A program made the translations under genes and the position numbers. The notes beneath the pieces are model-generated. The model was not told the origin of the DNA and searched no databases. It saw only the letters and a list, made by a program, of their open reading frames with translations. This document shows positions 1 through 10,212 of a stretch of DNA of 64,000 nt, one piece after another. This DNA is from Phyto melanocephala (taxonomy: Eukaryota > Arthropoda > Insecta > Diptera > Rhinophoridae): assembly GCA_941918925.1 (NCBI GenBank), contig OW799236.1, positions 101,200,562-101,264,561 on the forward strand. The letters run 5' to 3'. Positions within the stretch are counted from its first letter, which is position 1. Each line of letters begins with the position of its first letter.

Positions 1-14
1 CAAATGTTGATATA

Positions 15-956
15 CACTGGTGACACAAACTAAAGCCACTGACCTAATATTATAACATATCTATATTAATAAAAATTTTCTAACACGCATTTACACTGAA
101 GTGTTGAAAAATGGTGGAATATCTTGTTTTCCGATGAGTCTAAATTCAACAATTAAGTGGCTATACCCTAAGTACTACGGGGGTGCTTTTCACTTAATGG
201 AATCGGGCCTTTGTGCGAGATTATTGAAATTATCGACCGCTACCTCTACAGAAATTAATAAAAAGCATTTCAGAAAACGAAATTCAAAAATATATAACTT
301 CAGTGCTTCTTAATTTCGCTGCTGTTTTGGAAGGCAAAGAATATTCAATTAATTATTAAGATATTTAAAGAAATTTGGAGAAAAAAATGTAAATGAGTTG
401 CTAATATTTGATTTTTATTTAAGCTTGAGATCACTTTTTTGTTTTTTTTTATAAAAAATTATTTATTAATGACCAATATTTCGCCACCAAACAATGGGTA
501 GCTTCTTCAGGATAATATTGATAAAAATTTATAAAACAAACAACAAATTCAACAACAATTTAAAATTGACAAACTACTTTGTAAAAAAGGCGGGCAAATA
601 TTTTTTCAATATAATGCCTGTATTCTAACCAACTTATCCCTAAAAGTTTTGTACCTATTGATGTTTTTTCTTATTTCACTATTGGCCTTGAAATTGTTGT
701 AGTAATTCCTATTGTTCATTCTTGATGTTGATAATTCTGATTTGCTCTCAGATTTTTAATATATCGTCTAAATTTATTGATCTTTTAATTGATAACACTT
801 TTTTTTAGCATTTAAAAAAAAAAGTTATTTGGCGGACCGTTTAAACCTTAGAAAGTAATAAGAGCTATCTTTAAAAATTCTTAGTTTAATTTTTTACAAC
901 ATTTCTATGGACATGTTGTAATATTAGCTCAGTTGCTTTAGTTTGTGCCACTAGTG
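15..956 (+). mobile_element. Tc1-family DNA transposon, internally deleted
   Basis: The ends form an inverted repeat of about 50 bp (left begins CACTGGTGACACAAACTAAA, right in reverse complement CACTAGTGGCACAAACTAAA) and are flanked by TA at 13-14 and 957-958, the Tc1/mariner target duplication. Inside, two frames on the + strand give transposase shards: ILFSDESKFN near 128-157, which is the first catalytic Asp region, and CFSLNGIGPLCEII near 184-225 followed by a DRYLYRN-like stretch. The reading frame shifts between these shards and the N-terminal and C-terminal parts are missing, so the copy is a dead deletion derivative of about 940 bp where full Tc1 elements are about 1.6 kb. Family assignment is firm from the TIR, TA and DESKFN motif; the subfamily is unknown. 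Confidence 0.8.
128..275 (+). pseudogene. Tc1 transposase DDE-domain remnant
   Basis: Translation gives WWNILFSDESKFN and, after a frame change, CFSLNGIGPLCEII and DRYLYRN. These match the stretch of Tc1-type transposases running from the first catalytic Asp (in SDE) to the segment before the second. The intervening residues PKYYGG resemble the NPKY...GGGS portion. There is no catalytic second Asp or third Glu, so no activity is possible. It lies within the element at 15-956. Confidence 0.7.
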
Positions 957-1609
957 TACATGTATCCATATATATTTAAAGATACTTTAAGGTTTTATTT
1001 AGTTTTTTAAATATATATATTTCTACGAAACATTAAAATGAAATCAATTTTGTCATATTTTATATTTACACACAATTAATTTAATGACAAAAAAATAACA
1101 ATAAAATTAATATGCTTATATTGTTTCCTGTGTATGTGTATACGTGTGACTGACTGTATATGCAGACAAGTGTTTTATTTTGATAAACTTTTTTTTCTCG
1201 CTTTTTCTTCTGTCAAAGGGAACACAGTGGAATACATTGGTCTCCGAGTGTGGGTATTGGAAGTGTCTCTGCCCTCTCCTACCCATTTACCTATCAGTGA
1301 ATAAAATAAAAGGAGTTTAAAATCAAACTAATTTACATACTGAAGTAGTTGAAAATGTATACAACAAATTGTGTTTTTTGTGCTCCACAATTAGTACCGT
1401 AAATAAGAAATCAGTTAAATAATTTAATTATAGAATATTTTTATTTATCCAAGTTTTAATAAGATTTTTTTTTTAATTAGCTTAACATTTTTTTAATTTA
1501 AATCATATAAATTTTAAATTTAATTTAACTATTAATTCTTTTGTTGTGTTTCCTTTTTTCTTTAAATATTCACAATAATTATTTAAGCCTAAGGTATTTT
1601 TTATAAGAA
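957..1609. other. AT-rich spacer, no gene seen
   Basis: No open frame, repeat boundary or motif could be supported here; homopolymeric T and A runs dominate. Confidence 0.5.
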
Positions 1610-2696
1610 TATTACACAAGGCAACAAAATTTAAGAATTTTAAAGGCTTAAAAAACCACTACACAGTTTTGATGTATTGTGGTTCCAGTAGTACAAATAT
1701 CGTTCAAATTTTAAATTCTATGGAGATGTTTTTTTTTTTAATTTTTAATTTAAGTTCAAGATTTTTGTAGACGCTTCTTCACAGAATCAATGATAACTCA
1801 AAAACGGTTAGTCCAATACTATTAAAATAAACTTTAAAAAATTAAGTTTTACAATTCAGTTATATCAAATTTTACATCAAATTGTGGTGATCATGTGGTT
1901 ACAGTTTTTGTGTGTGCTGCAAATTGCTTATTATTCCGAAGAATTATAAAAAAATATTAAGGAATTTTATGCAAAAAAAAAAATCAGCCGTTACAGGTAG
2001 TCAATGGAAAATATAGCTCTTCAGCGTGCACGCACATTTATGAGCGTTTATAACTTTGCTACCACAATCGTTAAAATTAAACAACCTTTACCTAATTACT
2101 TATTTTCTTTTTAATTCTGAGAATCACAAACATGTATAAAAGGTTTTTTCCCAAAAGTTTTTCTAGGAGAAGAACATTAACTACTCCATTTGATGTATAT
2201 CAAATAAAAAAACTGAAATTTTGTGAATAAATTCGAAAGGAATTTTTTGGTCGATATTTTATTGTGTTGCTATTATTTACATGTGGCTTTGCGATAAAGT
2301 AATAAACTTGAACAATTTTTGCCGTTTTTTTATGATTTTTTGAAAACAAAAGAAATGGCTTTTTTCATGTAAAAAATATATTTTTTGCTTTAATTTTTTA
2401 TTATAACTCCGAAACTACTGAGCCAATTAAAACGCAATATATAAACAGATTAAAGGCTATGTAAATCTTAATTTTTCAAAGTTTATTTTAAGTACATCGG
2501 AATAACCGTTTTCGAGTTATTATTGATTATATGGAGAAGCGTCTAAAAAATCCTGAATTTTAATTAAAAATTAAAAAAAAAAGGAAACTATCCATAGAAT
2601 TCAAAAATTTAACCATATTTGTACTTAGGTATCCATGATGCATCAAATCTATATAGTGGTCATTGAAGCTTTTTTTGCTGTTGACCTGTGTTATTG
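1610..2696. mobile_element. Fold-back element with about 250-bp inverted arms
   Basis: Sequence from about 1610 to 1860 matches the reverse complement of about 2460-2696. Shared blocks include CCACTA...GATG...GTACAAATAT, AATTCTATGGA, TTTTTAATTTTTAATT, TTTTTAGACGCTTCT and AATAACTC.AAAACGGTTA, in the same order with small gaps. The outer ends read ACACAAGGCAACA and, reverse complemented, ACACAGGTCAACA. The arms are diverged, perhaps 75-80% identical by eye. The roughly 600-bp middle holds no coding sequence. It is probably a fold-back or MITE-like DNA element; no superfamily is assigned because no target duplication is clear. Confidence 0.6.
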
Positions 2697-4037
2697 TTTT
2701 AATTTTGTTATATGTTAAATTTTTCACTACTCCGTTATATAGCATCATCAGGAAATTAATACTTGTTTAGATTCAAAAAATACGATTAAAATATTATTAT
2801 ATTTAAATTTTAAAAAATTTAAAAACCGAACTTGAAGCTTTAAAATTTTTGCAATTTTAATATGTGCAAAAATTCAAGTAATCATATTTTCTAAACAGGA
2901 CTTTTAACACTAAAGCGATATTTTTTTTTTTTTAATTAATATCTTCTTAACAGCATCGCTCGACCTTTTTAAGCTCGCAATAAAAAAAAAATATTTTACA
3001 TCACTTTTTCTTTAACAAATCTAAGAGTACTTTTGTTTTGCTAAAATATTGTTAAATTGACTGTTTTTAACTGCACAAACTTTTGATGGTCCGATAACAA
3101 CAAAAATATGGAACTGTTTGAAAATTAAATTTAAAGTACAATGAAACATTATGTTTGCAAAAAGAAATAAATTATTTACAAGATTAATATATTACAGATT
3201 TTTCTAATTTTGTAGCATCTACAAGTTTAACACTGTTGTTAGATAAGTTTAGCCAATGCAAAACCAGAAAACAAAACAAGACCCTATATATATAGAAATT
3301 AAAAATCTCAAGAATATGAACCAAGGGCTTCACTGAAGGCCTTATTCGGACATTTACAATGGTAAATTTAAAAATGTTTGACACATTGTCTAGTAACATA
3401 GCTTATATGGAAAAAATTTCAAGTGGTGTAGTATTCATTACTAAAGTCTGAATATAGTATGGAATTAGGTGAAATCGACGTTTAGAATTTTCCGAATTGT
3501 TCAGATTTTTCGCCCGACTAAAGGCTATAGGAAGGCCTGCGATTCCAAGCCATGAGAGTATAAATTCCATACAAAATAGCAAGTCTGGCTACCTACAATA
3601 CTTTTCAGTCTTTCATATAACAAAAGCACCGCATTCTACTTCAAAATTGGTTAAAATTAAAAGCTTAATTTTAAAAAACAATTAACAAGAATGAAATAAA
3701 ATTTAATGAAACTTTTTTAAATTACCCAAGCATTTATATGTTAACACATGAACAGTGAAAGGCTACCCTAATTAAAAGGATATCTTAGTCTGCAATGAAA
3801 GTCCATTGCTACGATTTATTCGCTGTGTGTCAACAAATTGCCATGCGGGGTGTAAATTGCCTAGTGCAGCAAGTACATAATACTTTCGAAACGTGCTTTG
3901 CTAGTTTTTGTAATTTATTAAATATTAGAATATTTTCCCAAAATTAACTTCTGGAGCGACCATGTAAAAAGGGCAAATATATGTAAACAATTAAGCATTT
4001 TCAAAAAAGTATTATTTACTTACTTATTAAATAATGC
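2697..4037. other. AT-rich spacer, no gene seen
   Basis: Short ORFs of 60-70 codons occur but resemble nothing I recognise and have no splice or codon support. The segment near 3500-3560 is less AT-rich (AGGCCTGCGATTCCAAGCC) but is unidentified. Confidence 0.4.
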
Positions 4038-4041
4038 TTAA

Positions 4042-5440
4042 TCCTTAAATGCGTGAATTTTGTTATTCATTTAAAATATATTTTTAATATTATATTATGG
4101 CCTCTAAAACATAGAAAAAAATTTTAAAAAATATGTTGCATATCTGCAACAGTGCGCACTTATCGTACTATAATATGTATAGGGAATTTGTTATAAATAA
4201 GACACTAAAAGTAAATATAGATTCAAATTTATTTATTTATTCTTCGTAAAATTTAAAAAACAATTATTGTCTCTATTGTAGCATAAGCACAATGTAGAGT
4301 AACATTGTTCACAATATGTGTATGTAGCCCTTATAGTTAGTGTATTTATACCTAGCGCGATCACCCAATTTTTGCCAGGGGTCAATTTTGTCTTGGCGGA
4401 CATCTTCAGGAGGCATTGTTTTGTGCAAGTCCACGCTTTTTATTCAGCTGCAAGTCGGCTTCTAAAGATGAAGAGCTTGGGCGGTCCATTTTTGTACCAT
4501 TGCTCTGTAAGCCAAGAAGGAATTTGCCAGCTTTAGTTTATATTTTCTTTGTGCTAGAATTGGTCTGTTCCAGAGTTTTTTTATACAATATCCAGGAATT
4601 CATAATCGTCACGTCTAAATGGTGGAAAAATAAACGATTTGTCCACTTTCTACTTTTGCGTGTAATATGGTACTTTCCAATAAAACTGTCGAGAAGTTCA
4701 TCACCCCCCATATGTTTATTATAGTATATATAGGCTGAGCCACCTCACCTACATTTTCTGACAGTGTGACAAAAATAATTGGCGAATCAACAATAAAACT
4801 TTCTATAGGGATATCAAGATCTTCAGCAACTTCGACATCTTCTAATTCCGACTATAACTGACGATTATTCTCAAAAAAATCTTCCGCCTCTTCGTCTTCT
4901 GAGGATTCCATGTCGTTCTAGGACTCGTCCAAGGTCCAGAGATATTTTTCAATATCTTTGTAACCCAGTGGTCTCGGCATGCTAAGCAAAAACCAATCAG
5001 AAATACACTAAAAAAATTTTTCCAAAATGAAATTAATACAAAAGCAAATGCGCAATGTTGCAGTTATGCAACAAACTGATTTTGTCGAAAAGAGTATATA
5101 AAAGCACTGAATTTCCACAAAATTATTTATTTCCCCTTCTTTTGGTATTATAAGTTATCTAATAATAAGAAAACAAACAACACTTACCTTTCAAAATCAC
5201 AAATAGCATTGAATAACACTTTACACTAATCACGTTTTTACATTTACGCGCACCCGCAATCCTAGCAAACAGAAAATTTCAAGTTGATAAATTTTAAATC
5301 GACCCGCCACGTTAACCACCAAAAAATTAGGGATTTATCAATAATCTATGGTAGGCTACACTCAGATACGAGAAACTATGTCTGTCCAATTATTTGAATT
5401 TCCGGTATGTTGCAGATATGCAACAACGCGACTTTAAGGG
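4042..5440 (-). mobile_element. piggyBac-family element, internally deleted
   Basis: The element is bounded by TTAA at 4038-4041 and 5441-5444, the piggyBac target duplication. The left end reads TCCTTAAATGCGTG and the right end, reverse complemented, CCCTTAAAGTCGCG, so the terminal inverted repeats are short and have decayed. Subterminal 16-mers of the form GTTGCATATCTGCAAC lie at 4135-4150 (this form), 5409-5424 (its exact reverse complement) and 5057-5072 (one base different). The minus strand carries fragments of both the acidic N-terminus and the C-terminal catalytic and cysteine-rich parts of a piggyBac transposase, with the middle missing. At about 1.4 kb it is a non-autonomous deletion copy. 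Confidence 0.85.
4350..4981 (-). pseudogene. piggyBac transposase pseudogene, N- and C-terminal parts
   Basis: Reading leftwards from 4981 the frame starts MPRPLGYKDIEKYL, then after a stop MESSEDEEAEDFF, an acidic N-terminal segment usual for PGBD-like transposases. It then jumps to KHMGGDELLDSFIGKYHIT and RKSRKWTNRLFFHHLDVTI (about 4570-4705), the conserved late part of the DDE_Tnp_1_7 domain. After a further stop comes DRPSSSSLEADLQL (about 4440-4500), the linker before the C-terminal cysteine-rich zinc-binding module, which is broken here. The central portion with the first catalytic Asp residues is deleted and several stops are present. Confidence 0.8.
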
Positions 5441-5444
5441 TTAA

Positions 5445-6683
5445 AATAATTTTCAATAGTTTCTGTTTAATAAAATACAAATAAAAAATTTTTTTTGGTA
5501 CAAGGTACACAATTTTGATATCAGTTCATGGATCTACAAAAGACTAATAATAAACCAGACTCAAGAGCACTATAAAAAGCACTTTTTAGGAATGGATATT
5601 TAAAAAAATACTCGGGAAAATAAAACCAGAAATCACTGCGAAATATCAGAAAAGCACCAAAATGGCAGCACTGGCAAAATCTAACAATATTTATTTTTTG
5701 GGGGAACAGTTTTATACAAGTCTCTTATAATTTTCTTAATGTAAAATAAATTGAAATGGACAATGTGTGAATTTCAAGTAATTTTAATTGAGTTTAAAAT
5801 TTCATAAGAAAGAAATGTGTTTCCAAATTTGAAACATTTGTTATTTTTTTTTTATGAATTTTAATATTTTTTTTCTTTAAAAAATGCATTTATTACCTTT
5901 TTAGAATTTTTCATTAACTTTTAGATAAGTTTTTATTTTACTTTTTATAACAACTGACCAACCAAAACATACATAAGCATTTCATATATAAAGGATATAT
6001 GTATATGCGGTTTTGCTTTGATATAATGAACTTTTCCATTAAATTTATTGCTAAATTATAATCACTAATACTGTTATCATGGTTTAACTTTATTTTGTTA
6101 GGACATTACAAATATTTACAAATCGTTTATAGAATATTAAAAAAAATACCTTCAAAAAGCTACCAAATCATTAATGACCACATTTTGTCATATTCCTTAC
6201 AAATTTATGCTTTTGATTAATAATTTCATGACTCTTTTAGGTATTTAAGTAACAAAGATGGTAAATAACTTGAAGTAAAGATAAACTAGAGGGTTTTATT
6301 GTGCTATAATGAATCTTTTATAGACTTGAATTTTATGGGTAATAAAATTAATAGATTTTAAAATTATTTCCAATTTGTGTGTAGATATTAGTTAGCGTGT
6401 TTAACAACCAGAGCACACCTTCTATTTTAAGCGGATGTGGATATTTTTGTATGATTAAGTCATTTCGATGAATTTGTTATTTACTTTTTTTTGGAAATAT
6501 GGTTCTTTAGAATTTAAAAATTTAATGTTCCACTTTTTAATTTGCAAAGCATGGATCACTGTTTAAGTTTAATTTTTAATGTTTTTTGTTTATTTTTATA
6601 ATTTGTTTGGCGTTGGATATTTTTTAAGAAGAAGGTTAGGTAAGGTTGAAAAAGAGGGTCATCAAAGCCCAAACCCATAACAG
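5445..6683. other. AT-rich spacer, no gene seen
   Basis: No repeat or coding signal is supported. The stretch 6560-6690, just upstream of the non-LTR remnant, may belong to it but cannot be read. Confidence 0.4.
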
Positions 6684-7550
6684 GTGCACATCTATGCTCC
6701 ATTGGCATCTTATGCGCTCTATAGGAAGAAGGATAGTAAAAACCATTTAAAAAAAACCAAACAAATTTGCTGCATTTGTATATGCAGCGCCATGAAAACT
6801 GCATCAACAATGGGAATTGAGATAATAACTTCAATTCTGCCTTCTAGACTAATAGCAATGAGTAATGGGAAAAATCAGTAATCAACACCCTAGTGAACGA
6901 AACAGTTGAATCTCGGAATGTCTTGCAATGCAATTGTGTGATATACTTACTCGAAAAATGTGAACGTCTAGAAACAATTTATATATATCAGATTATCATG
7001 GCATAAATTGCATAATTAATATTATCGTCTTGGAAAATGCTTATCCCATCCAGAGGTTCATTTGGCAATAAATAAATACATCAGAAAATATAAATACTGC
7101 TGTCGGTAAGGTGATGAACATATTATGGGGTCACCCAAATCCTCGAAGGTCAAAGAAGATTCTAAAATTGAGTAGGCCAGCAATTAGAAAAATAATATTA
7201 AGTCACTGAAAGCTGAGAAAATGTTTTTAGTTTGGAAAAAGCAACATGTAAAGCATGCGAAGAAGAGAATGAGACTTTAGAATTAATCCTTGTCAATATT
7301 CTTTGTTGAAGAGTAATGGGCAAGATAATTTTAACGTGGAAAATATACCAAACTTGGAGTATATAAGATATTTAAATTGGAAATCTCTAAGGAATTTCAC
7401 TAAAGATATTAGCTCAGTTTGTGATTATAGTTCTAGAAAGAAAACTTTCATATAATTAAACGCACAAAATGCCAATTTGTCATTGATATATATCTATCAT
7501 AGGTTTGGTCTTCTAATGCCCTTTTTTTCCACCTAACCGAACCTAATTTT
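6684..7550 (+). pseudogene. Non-LTR retrotransposon remnant: RT thumb, RNase H, 3' tail
   Basis: The frame at 6684-6881 gives APLASYALYRKKDSKNHLKK then CICSAMKTASTMGIEIITSI, matching the reverse-transcriptase thumb seen in RNase H-bearing (I-group) elements (typically ITGAMKT.PT..LE..L). At about 6900-6970 VESRNVLQCNCVIYLLEKCE fits the RNase H helix that precedes WVPGH. At about 7236-7290 ATCKACEEENETLELIL fits the C-terminal CxxC...H/C tail motif. An untranslated end follows, running into CCCTTTTTTTCCACCTAACC. The copy is 5' truncated and full of frameshifts. It shares this layout with the remnants at 11920-13190 and 39720-41210. Confidence 0.65.
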
Positions 7551-7855
7551 TTTAGTGCTTTAATCATTCTGTATGTCTCATGTATATATGACGGGTCATA
7601 ATCTGATATTTTTGAAAAAATTTAAATGCTAAAATACAAGCAGCTGTAAATTTTGTTAAACATTAAGCATATTCCTTTTAACGGCTAGATATTAAATACC
7701 CAAATGAGTCAATATTTTTATACCCTTCACCTGTGGTGCACAAGGGTATATATAGCTTTGTCATTCCGTTTGTAATTTCTACAATTTTCATTTCCGACCT
7801 CATAAAGTATATATTTTCTGAAAGCTTATGAATAGGGGAGTCGATTAAGCCCTGA

Positions 7856-7902
7856 CCGTCTGTCCGTCTGTCCGTCTATCCGTCTGCCCGTCTGTCCGTG
7901 TG
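7856..7902 (+). repeat. (GTCY)n microsatellite
   Basis: Repeats of GTCTGTCC, GTCTATCC and GTCTGCCC form the microsatellite block of the Helentron-like element at 7715-8533. Confidence 0.85.
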
Positions 7903-8119
7903 TTGGTTGAAATCAACTTTTAGAAGCAACTATATGTTCCTCAGATCTGTGTATGGTATCAATCTCTTGGAAATATCCAGGAATGAATCGCTATTGAAAT
8001 TCAGCACAATCGCCCCATCACTTTCTGAGATATGAGCAAAAAACCACGACCACCTCGTTTTTTTTTCACAATTACAACAACAACATACATACATAGATAC
8101 ATGTAAAAACATACCAAAC

Positions 8120-8370
8120 AAAAAAAATTACAAAAAAAAAATATTAAAAATAAGAAAAAAATAAAAAAAACTACAAAAAAAAATTAAAAAAATATTTAAA
8201 AAAAATTTTAAAAAATTTTTTAAAAATTTTTATAAAAAAATTTTTTAAAAAATTTAAAAAAAATATAAAAAAAATATAAAAAAAAATAATAAAATAAAAA
8301 TAATATATTAAAAAAAAATATAAAAAAAAATAATAAAATATAAATAATATATTAAATAAAATAAAATAAA
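8120..8370. repeat. A-rich low-complexity tract
   Basis: Over 200 bases are almost only A and T, built from AAAAAAAT, AAAATA and AAATAAAATA units, inside the Helentron-like repeat. It is probably an expanded internal simple repeat. Confidence 0.85.
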
Positions 8371-8922
8371 ATTTTTTTGAGCTCAGCTGGGATTCGATGC
8401 CACATTTATTCTAACGTGTACGTATGCACGTATGGGATGAATGGTGATACAAACAATTGTTATTGCATCACTACACGTTGTGAAGGGTATATAAGATTCG
8501 GCACGGCCGAATATAGCACTGTTACTTGTTTTTACTTAGTATTTAATGCATAATAAACAGGTGAAATCGCAATACTTTATAAAAATACAACAAAAAAACA
8601 CATTGGCTTGGTATAAAATGAACATTTTTAAAACTAGTACCATCTTGTTTAAAGCATGTGACATATATAAAATGAAACAGCATAATTGCACAAATTAATT
8701 TTGCGCCATCTAACGCTAAAGGCAACCATTAAACTTGTGGTAATGATGTGCAAAAAAGAACACAGGAAAAACAGATGTTGGTAAATTTCGTACTAACTCA
8801 ATGATATGTATTTGAAATAACAGGAAATCAATTAGAACAAATAATTCTATGTTTCAATTTTCAATACATTACTGAGTTAAACAGTTGATATTTGCACACA
8901 ACACCAGTAATTCTGATCAAAA

Positions 8923-8970
8923 GAGTGCTGATGATGAAACCGTAGCTGGTTTCGAAATTGCATTCCACTC
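8923..8970 (+). ncRNA. Candidate hammerhead ribozyme (type I-like)
   Basis: The segment can be laid out as a hammerhead. Stem I is GAGTG (8923-8927) with CACTC (8966-8970), 5 of 5 pairs. The core CTGATGA is at 8928-8934. Stem II is GAAACC (8936-8941) with GGTTTC (8948-8953), 6 of 6 pairs, loop GTAGCT. GAAA lies at 8954-8957, a very short stem III closes A8957 with T8964, and the predicted cleavage follows C8965 in TTC. One extra T (8935) sits between the core and stem II, which is non-canonical. Small hammerheads of this design are known from the terminal repeats of Penelope-like retroelements. No Penelope coding region is seen nearby. Self-cleavage is inferred, not shown. Confidence 0.5.
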
Positions 8971-9871
8971 AGCTAGTATCGGATGACTAATTTTTCCTTA
9001 ATATTCTTGTCGTTATCGCATTGAACTTATAGCCTAAAATTTAAAAATTTAACAAAAATGTTATTATTTACTAGATTATAAACGGTGTTTAATCATGATC
9101 ATTGACTTTTTGTACAATAAGTAAATGCGCTCAATGTGAAGAATCTTTGATTTTAGCAAACTGGTGTAACATGTGGCACAGCTCGTTTCATAATATTTAT
9201 AAAAGGAAAATTTTGATAAGCTTATATTTTTAGTAATATGCCAACAAATTTTTCATTTAAGTTATCCGATTTATTATTACTCGATAATTTTATATCAAGC
9301 ATTCTGAAGTCTTCGGCCTATCTCAATAATCTGTGGAAGATTTTATCTTCATTCTAGAAGTTGGAAACTAATTTACTAATTGCATCGAGATTGCTGGTGG
9401 TATTGATGGGTCACTAAATGTTAAAAAAAATAAACGAAGCGACTCATATTTCCCTCGAACTACCATTTTCGTAGCTATATGGATTTGGAGAAGTAGGAAT
9501 CAGTATTGTTCCTTCTCTGTGAATCCTGGGCAAATATATACTGGATAACCTTTTTTAATACCTGAAGTCAAACTGATTAAACTGCTCAGATGCCTTAGGG
9601 CAACGCGGTGGATCTTTTAAATTCTCACACACTCTTAGACTGATTATAAGTGATACTGTGATATAATGAGCAAGCTGTCCTCAAAAAATATTTGTGATCG
9701 CATTTATAAAGTACGTAAGTAGAACAGGCAGCTGCTGTGCAGCTCACTTGGGTCCATTATATTGATCTGTTGAATAAAGTTTTGGACCGATTAAGGTCCT
9801 CAATATTGTTTAAAATTTAAAATGGTCTATAGTAGCATTACTTGCAGCTTTTATTAATTAAGCAAGACTCA
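8971..9871. other. Spacer with unidentified, less AT-rich segment
   Basis: About 9290-9800 is richer in GC and looks like a decayed element, but no frame matches a family I can name. A block at 9719-9765 (AGGCAGCTGCTGTGCAGCTC) recurs in diverged form at 49668-49715. Confidence 0.35.
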
Positions 9872-10212
9872 TTTTTTATACCCTTCGCACAAAAGTGGAA
9901 AAGGGTATATATAGGTTTCTCATTACGTGTGAAATTTCTAAAATTTTCATTTCCGATCCCATAAAGTATATATTTTCTGAAAGCTTATGAGTAGGGCAGT
10001 CGATTAAGCCTAGTCAGTCAGTCAGTATGTCATTCTGTCTATCTGTCCGTGTGTATGTTGAAATCAACTTTTTGAATCACCCCGATATTTCCCGGACCCG
10101 CGTGAGGTATTTAAATATTCGGGAGCAGATCGGTATTAAAAATCAGAAAAATCGGTACATAAACAAATAATATATGAGGAAAAAACCGCGACCACCTCGT
10201 TTTTTTTTTCAA
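9872..10212 (+). mobile_element. DINE-1/mini-me (Helentron-like) repeat, 3' truncated
   Basis: It opens TTTTTTATACCCTTCGC, has AAGGGTATATATAGG, the core CATAAAGTATATATTTTCTG, and a decayed (GTCY)n tract at about 10012-10052, then GTTGAAATCAACTTTTTGAA. It matches the 5' half of the copy at 7715-8533 and stops after CCGCGACCACCTCG plus a T run, without the terminal ATTCGGC hairpin. Confidence 0.7.

Larger units (their letters stand above)
7715..8533 (+). mobile_element. DINE-1/mini-me (Helentron-like) repeat, complete-looking
   Basis: The element opens TTTTTATACCCTTCACC, carries the core CATAAAGTATATATTTTCTG (7801-7820), then a (GTCY)n tract at about 7856-7902 and the GTTGAAATCAACTT block. It ends with a hairpin ATTCGGC-ACG-GCCGAAT (8496-8512) followed by ATATAGCACTGTTACTTG. 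The (GTCY)n tract, conserved core and terminal hairpin are the features described for mini-me/DINE-1 repeats, considered non-autonomous Helentrons. The middle (8120-8370) is an A-rich simple tract of AAAAATA-type units. It has no coding capacity. Confidence 0.75.

Noticed and set aside
7715..8533. Promoter reading of the GGGTATATATAG (TATA-like) sequence
   Set aside because: The motif recurs as part of the Helentron-like repeat core, so it is not evidence of a promoter.
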